Source: Chitinophagales bacterium
Lineage (GTDB): Bacteria > Bacteroidota > Bacteroidia > Chitinophagales > UBA2359
Direction: 5' to 3'
Length of the DNA stretch: 15,932 nucleotides
NCBI GenBank assembly: GCA_020629595.1
Contig: JAHDDA010000012.1
Span: 1 to 15,932, forward strand
Part shown: positions 12,454-15,932 of the stretch, piece after piece
How positions within the stretch are numbered: position 1 is the first letter of the stretch
Layout of the letters: each line of letters starts with the position of its first letter
Notes under the pieces: model-generated
The model's database searches: none
The model's input: only the letters and a program-made list of their open reading frames with translations
What the model was told of the DNA's origin: nothing
Translations under genes and position numbers: made by a program

Positions 12454-15309
12454 TTATGTATTAGCCACAATTTCTTTAAAATCGCTGTAAGTGTATCGGT
12501 TGGGTTCTGAAGTTTGAGTGAATGGTGTGTTTTCATCCATCATTTCTTCAATTAATTCTATTAATTCTGTTTCAAAATTTTCAAAAAAAGCATTATCCAA
12601 AACTTTTCCTTTATTTAAAAATTTAATACCATTACTCAATTCTTTTAAAGCATAAATACCTGCTTTAATTTGATAGGTAGGATGTGTTTTATGTAATAAA
12701 TATGCGTAAAAACAGACTTGAAATTCGGTTTTTCTATCTGGTTTTTCAAACAACTTTTCTAACTTTTCTTTAAGATTTACAGCGCCTGTTTTGTAATCAA
12801 CAACAGTATAAATATTATCTTTTAAATCAATACGGTCTATTTTACCGAAAAGTTTAACCGTTTTCCCATTGCTAAGTTTAAGATTATGGTTAAAATATTC
12901 TTCTGTTGATAAAACGGCAAAAGGAACTTGTTCAGCATCTTTTTTAAGCACATTAAAAACCAAACGTTCAATAACATTTCTAAGCATTAAGTTTTTGCCT
13001 TCCAATTCTTTATTATCTGTAATGTAAAATTGATTTCTCAACTCACTTTCAACTTCTTTTTTAACCAATTGCTTATTTACCAACTGTTTAAAAATTGGTT
13101 CATTCAATATTTGCTTTGCATAAGGTTTGTAGATATTTTCCAAACAATTATGTACTACATTTCCTAAATCAACATTTTCAATTTCATCTTTAAAAGGCTT
13201 TATTGCTTTAAGTTCAGCTATGTATTTAAAGTAAAATTGGATAGGACAATTTATATATAACGATAATGCTGAAGCCGAAAATTGTTTTTCATTTTTATGA
13301 CTTTCATAAGCACTTAGTTTTTCTAATACTTCGGCTGTTTTTCTAACTTCCAATAAATTGGGGTTTGAAGTAGGAGTAATATTGTTTGTATAAATTTTGT
13401 AATTGAAAGCGTGCTGCCTTGTTGTTAAATAAGTTTTTAACTGAAGATAAAATCTACTTGCTTCTCCTGCATCTCCATTTAAAGCATCGGTTATAAAATA
13501 TACATTTTTGGCTCTTTGCAATAATCTAAAAAAATGATAGGCATAAATGGCATCTTGCTCAATATAAGTTGGCAAACCATAATACACTCTTACGGCAAAA
13601 GGAATGAAACTATTATTTTTACTATTAGCGGGTATATTGTTTTCGTTTAAAGCAGAAATGATTACATTTTCAAAATCGAGTACCCTACTCTCTAAAAAAC
13701 CCATTAATTGTACGCCTTCAAGTGGTTCGCCAGAAAAAGGTATTTTCAAGCCCATTAATGATTCTAAAAATATTTTTTTAAGGTGTTTTAATTCAAAATC
13801 AAATTCGTATTGCTCAATTCTTGATCTAAATAATTTCAAATGTTTTATAAAATGATAGACCATTTCTTGTTCAATAGAAACCGTATTTTCTGTTTCAATG
13901 GTTTCTTCTATATCTTCATCTGAAATAGAAATTTCTCCAAAAAGATTAAAAAGAAGTTGCTCTAATTTCGATAAAATTTCTAAGGTGTTTTCAGAGGGAA
14001 TAAAAAGAGATTGCAACCAATCGTTTTTTATAAACTCGAAAATAATTTTATTAGTTACCCACGATAATTTTTCTTTTTTTATTTTTTCTAGTAATGCAAT
14101 TCCATCTTCATTTGTTAACGATTTAAAATAGGTGTTTTCAAACAAATTGGCTATGCTTGTATATTTATATGAAAGGCTGTTTTTGCTTCCTCTTGCATTT
14201 AATTGTATATCAAAAAGCGATTGAGTTAGGGCAAACAATGGCGTTAATTTTATGGGGTAGCCCATTGTTACGTTCAGCTTTTCTATATGTTCGGGAATAC
14301 CATATAATGTAGGAAACAACAAATTTTCATTGCAAACTATAATAGCAGTTTCTCTTCCTTTATACTTATTTTCGTTTAAAATACTTCCCATTAATCGGGC
14401 TTGCCCAATATCGCCTTGTACTTCGGCAAAGTTGTATTTATTAGATTTAAAAACTTGGTTTTCGGTAATTATCCACCTCGATGTCGCTGACTCAGGAAAG
14501 CGATTTTGATATTTTCGCATAAACATTCCAGCTTCAAACTTTTTTTCGTTTAAAAAAGTAGTATCGGCATCCCAGTAAATTTTACCTTTTTTCCTTTTAA
14601 TCAGGTTTTCTATAATACTTTCTTCTACTTTTGAAAGTGCGTTAAAACCACAAAAAATAAATTCATCATAAGGCATTTCATTTTCCAAGTCTTGTAACAA
14701 ATTATTCCACTCGGCATAAATCATTCCTTCATAGGCAATTTGTTTTTGCTTTAAAAGCTGTTTAAATTCATTATAAACTTGATAAGATTTTTCCCAAACC
14801 CTTAAAAACTTTTCTTGTAGATCTGTTTTTTGTTCAGCCGACATTACATCTCTAAATCGTTCAATAATTTCTACCATTTCTTGGTTTAAATTAAAGTCCA
14901 ATTCCATTTCTCTTATTTCAAAAAGTGTTGAATAGAGCTTTTTGGCATCCACTAAATACTTGTCGATTTCATCAAAATCTTTAAGTAACATTTGCCCCCA
15001 AGGGTAAAAGATATCAAAAGTTAAATCATCGCCATTGTGATTTTGGTCGTTTGTAATAGGAATATATATCTTAAATAACTCAAGTAATAGGTGTAAATCA
15101 TCTGCTACATACATATTGGTAATATGCGTTGCACAATCTTGAATACTTAAAATTTTAGGGGCAAAAAATATTTTATCTTTAAATCTATTTTGTAGTTCAA
15201 ATCTAAAAAATGCGCAGGCTCTACGAGTTGGAAAAATATAACATTTATTGATGAGTTCATTTAAGTTTTCTTCATCAATATCTTGTACAATCTTACTAAT
15301 GAAAGTCAT
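12454..15309 (-). CDS. AddB-like PD-(D/E)XK nuclease (helicase/nuclease subunit)
   Basis: Large protein of 951 aa resembling the AddB half of AddAB recombination nucleases, which process double-strand DNA ends. The N-terminal part has helicase-like folds without a Walker A GxGKT (CYIFPTRRACAFFRFELQ at 23-40; PKILSIQD at 51-58; later VQLMGFLESRVLDFENVIIS). The nuclease domain is at about 675-951. It begins FSASALSLYINCPIQFYFKY (Cys688); His720 follows, then GKIDRID (Asp825), VVDYKTG (Asp838, Lys840) and QVCFY (Gln864, Tyr868), so the catalytic set is intact. The three C-terminal cysteines that with the first Cys bind a 4Fe-4S cluster in AddB are absent: the end reads NRYTYSDFKEIVANT. No AddA-like helicase lies in the window. 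The start follows the RelE-like toxin stop by 27 nt, so read-through from the toxin-antitoxin pair is possible. Confidence 0.88.
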   Translation of the reverse strand: MTFISKIVQDIDEENLNELINKCYIFPTRRACAFFRFELQNRFKDKIFFAPKILSIQDCATHITNMYVADDLHLLLELFKIYIPITNDQNHNGDDLTFDIFYPWGQMLLKDFDEIDKYLVDAKKLYSTLFEIREMELDFNLNQEMVEIIERFRDVMSAEQKTDLQEKFLRVWEKSYQVYNEFKQLLKQKQIAYEGMIYAEWNNLLQDLENEMPYDEFIFCGFNALSKVEESIIENLIKRKKGKIYWDADTTFLNEKKFEAGMFMRKYQNRFPESATSRWIITENQVFKSNKYNFAEVQGDIGQARLMGSILNENKYKGRETAIIVCNENLLFPTLYGIPEHIEKLNVTMGYPIKLTPLFALTQSLFDIQLNARGSKNSLSYKYTSIANLFENTYFKSLTNEDGIALLEKIKKEKLSWVTNKIIFEFIKNDWLQSLFIPSENTLEILSKLEQLLFNLFGEISISDEDIEETIETENTVSIEQEMVYHFIKHLKLFRSRIEQYEFDFELKHLKKIFLESLMGLKIPFSGEPLEGVQLMGFLESRVLDFENVIISALNENNIPANSKNNSFIPFAVRVYYGLPTYIEQDAIYAYHFFRLLQRAKNVYFITDALNGDAGEASRFYLQLKTYLTTRQHAFNYKIYTNNITPTSNPNLLEVRKTAEVLEKLSAYESHKNEKQFSASALSLYINCPIQFYFKYIAELKAIKPFKDEIENVDLGNVVHNCLENIYKPYAKQILNEPIFKQLVNKQLVKKEVESELRNQFYITDNKELEGKNLMLRNVIERLVFNVLKKDAEQVPFAVLSTEEYFNHNLKLSNGKTVKLFGKIDRIDLKDNIYTVVDYKTGAVNLKEKLEKLFEKPDRKTEFQVCFYAYLLHKTHPTYQIKAGIYALKELSNGIKFLNKGKVLDNAFFENFETELIELIEEMMDENTPFTQTSEPNRYTYSDFKEIVANT

Positions 15310-15336
15310 TAATGGAAATTTTTAAGATTTGAAAAA

Positions 15337-15582
15337 TTATTCTGCACTTTCTTTAATGTGTAAAACGTTTACAACATTTATTTTTTCATCTATAAAATAG
15401 ACAAATCTGTAATTAGAAACTCTTATTCTAAAGGCATTTCGTGTTTTAAGTTTTTCAGCTTTAGGAGGTTTTGGGTAAACGCTTAATTGTGTAAGCTCAT
15501 TCATTACTTCTTGAAAGCACGAAGGCGGCAAATCTCTGAATTGCTCATTTGCATTATCTGTTAACTTTACTTTGTAAATCAT
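15337..15582 (-). CDS. RelE/ParE-family toxin
   Basis: Small basic protein of 81 aa with the RelE/ParE toxin fold. MIYKVKLTDNANEQFRDLPP (1-20) gives the first strand and helix, and NAFRIRVSNYRFVYFIDE (49-66) is the family core, with Arg52, Arg54 and Arg59. The C terminus ends in VLHIKESAE and lacks the final Tyr used by E. coli RelE for mRNA cleavage, so it may act like ParE on gyrase or be a weaker RNase; the sequence cannot decide this. It follows a small gene, the presumed antitoxin, by 8 nt on the same strand. This is the usual antitoxin-first order of type II modules. Confidence 0.85.
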   Translation of the reverse strand: MIYKVKLTDNANEQFRDLPPSCFQEVMNELTQLSVYPKPPKAEKLKTRNAFRIRVSNYRFVYFIDEKINVVNVLHIKESAE

Positions 15583-15590
15583 TATTCTTA

Positions 15591-15851
15591 TTATTCAGCA
15601 AGTTGAAACTTAGGTTTTCCGTTTTCTCTTTTTTCTTTGTTTTCAAATTTTAACTTAGATTTTTCTAGTTTTTCTTTTAAAACAAGCAGTAGTTTTTCTC
15701 TATCAAGTTCAGCTCCAATAACTTCGTCATAAACTATTGTGTCTTCAACTTCTTCCAAGAAATAATTGAATAACTCACCCCAAACGCTTAAATCAACAAC
15801 TGCATATCGCTTTTCGCCTTCTAAGTTATTTATGTATTGAACTCCTTTCAT
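15591..15851 (-). CDS. Probable type II antitoxin paired with the RelE-like toxin
   Basis: Charged 86-aa protein whose role is judged mainly from context: it sits 8 nt upstream of a RelE-like toxin on the same strand. The N-terminal half (YINNLEGEKRYAVVDLSVWGELFNYFLEEVED) resembles Phd/YefM-like antitoxins, in which beta-strands and a helix form the DNA-binding dimer. The middle (DREKLLLVLKEKLEKSKLKF) is a long amphipathic helix, and the Lys-rich tail would wrap the toxin. The ATG at 15849-15851 is the only good start. A purine-rich AAAGGAG lies just inside the frame and not before it, so it cannot serve this start. I cannot assign an antitoxin family with certainty. Confidence 0.72.
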   Translation of the reverse strand: MKGVQYINNLEGEKRYAVVDLSVWGELFNYFLEEVEDTIVYDEVIGAELDREKLLLVLKEKLEKSKLKFENKEKRENGKPKFQLAE

Positions 15852-15859
15852 AGCTTGTT

Positions 15860-15867
15860 CAAATATA
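15860..15867 (-). promoter_or_regulatory. Possible -7 element for the toxin-antitoxin operon
   Basis: TATATTTG on the minus strand fits TAnnTTTG and lies 8 nt before the antitoxin ATG. It would give an almost leaderless mRNA, and no -33 TTG is visible. It may be chance. Confidence 0.25.
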
Positions 15868-15932
15868 ATTATTTAAGTAAAGAGTTTTATTATTTTGAAA
15901 ATTAATTTTTGTAAGAAATAAAAAAAGCACTC

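Noticed and set aside
1..15932. CRISPR arrays, tRNA/rRNA genes, insertion sequences
   Set aside because: I saw no regularly spaced direct repeats, no cloverleaf or rRNA-like sequence, and no transposase or terminal inverted repeats of an insertion sequence.

Overview
The window looks like a piece of chromosome from an AT-rich member of the Bacteroidota, most likely a flavobacterium. The evidence is a SusC/SusD pair, lipoproteins whose lipobox Cys is followed by acidic residues, Calx-beta and PKD domains on secreted proteins, many AT-rich leaders without a clear Shine-Dalgarno sequence, and several intergenic matches to the Bacteroidota -7 promoter element TAnnTTTG.

Region 1 (220-8148, minus strand) is a compact glycan-uptake locus. 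In transcription order it has a SusC-type TonB-dependent transporter, a SusD-type glycan-binding lipoprotein, a PKD-domain lipoprotein in the SusE / surface glycan-binding position, and a GH16 endo-glucanase lipoprotein with an N-terminal Calx-beta domain. The GH16 sequence looks like a laminarinase, so a beta-1,3-glucan such as laminarin is the likely substrate. The enzyme and two binding proteins would cut and hold glucan on the cell surface, and SusC would import the oligosaccharides. No other glycosidase and no hybrid two-component or SusR-type regulator lies in the window.

Region 2 (8379-9391, plus strand) holds a small winged-helix regulator divergent from susC, followed by an RluA-family pseudouridine synthase that appears to start at TTG and overlaps the regulator's stop codon. 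Region 3 (9399-11808) has a secreted MORN-like/TonB C-terminal protein on the minus strand and prfC (release factor 3) on the plus strand, sharing a 100-bp divergent promoter region with a perfect 14-bp palindrome. Region 4 (11917-12444) is a membrane-anchored coiled-coil protein of unknown function. Region 5 (12454-15851, minus strand) is a probable antitoxin/RelE-like toxin pair followed by a large AddB-like PD-(D/E)XK nuclease that lacks the usual C-terminal cysteine cluster.

The most notable non-coding feature is the short gap in front of the GH16 gene. It carries a -7-like element, three inverted repeats and a terminator-like hairpin ending close to the start codon, which suggests the enzyme gene has its own control within the locus. 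The first 219 bases hold no gene I can support, only palindromes.
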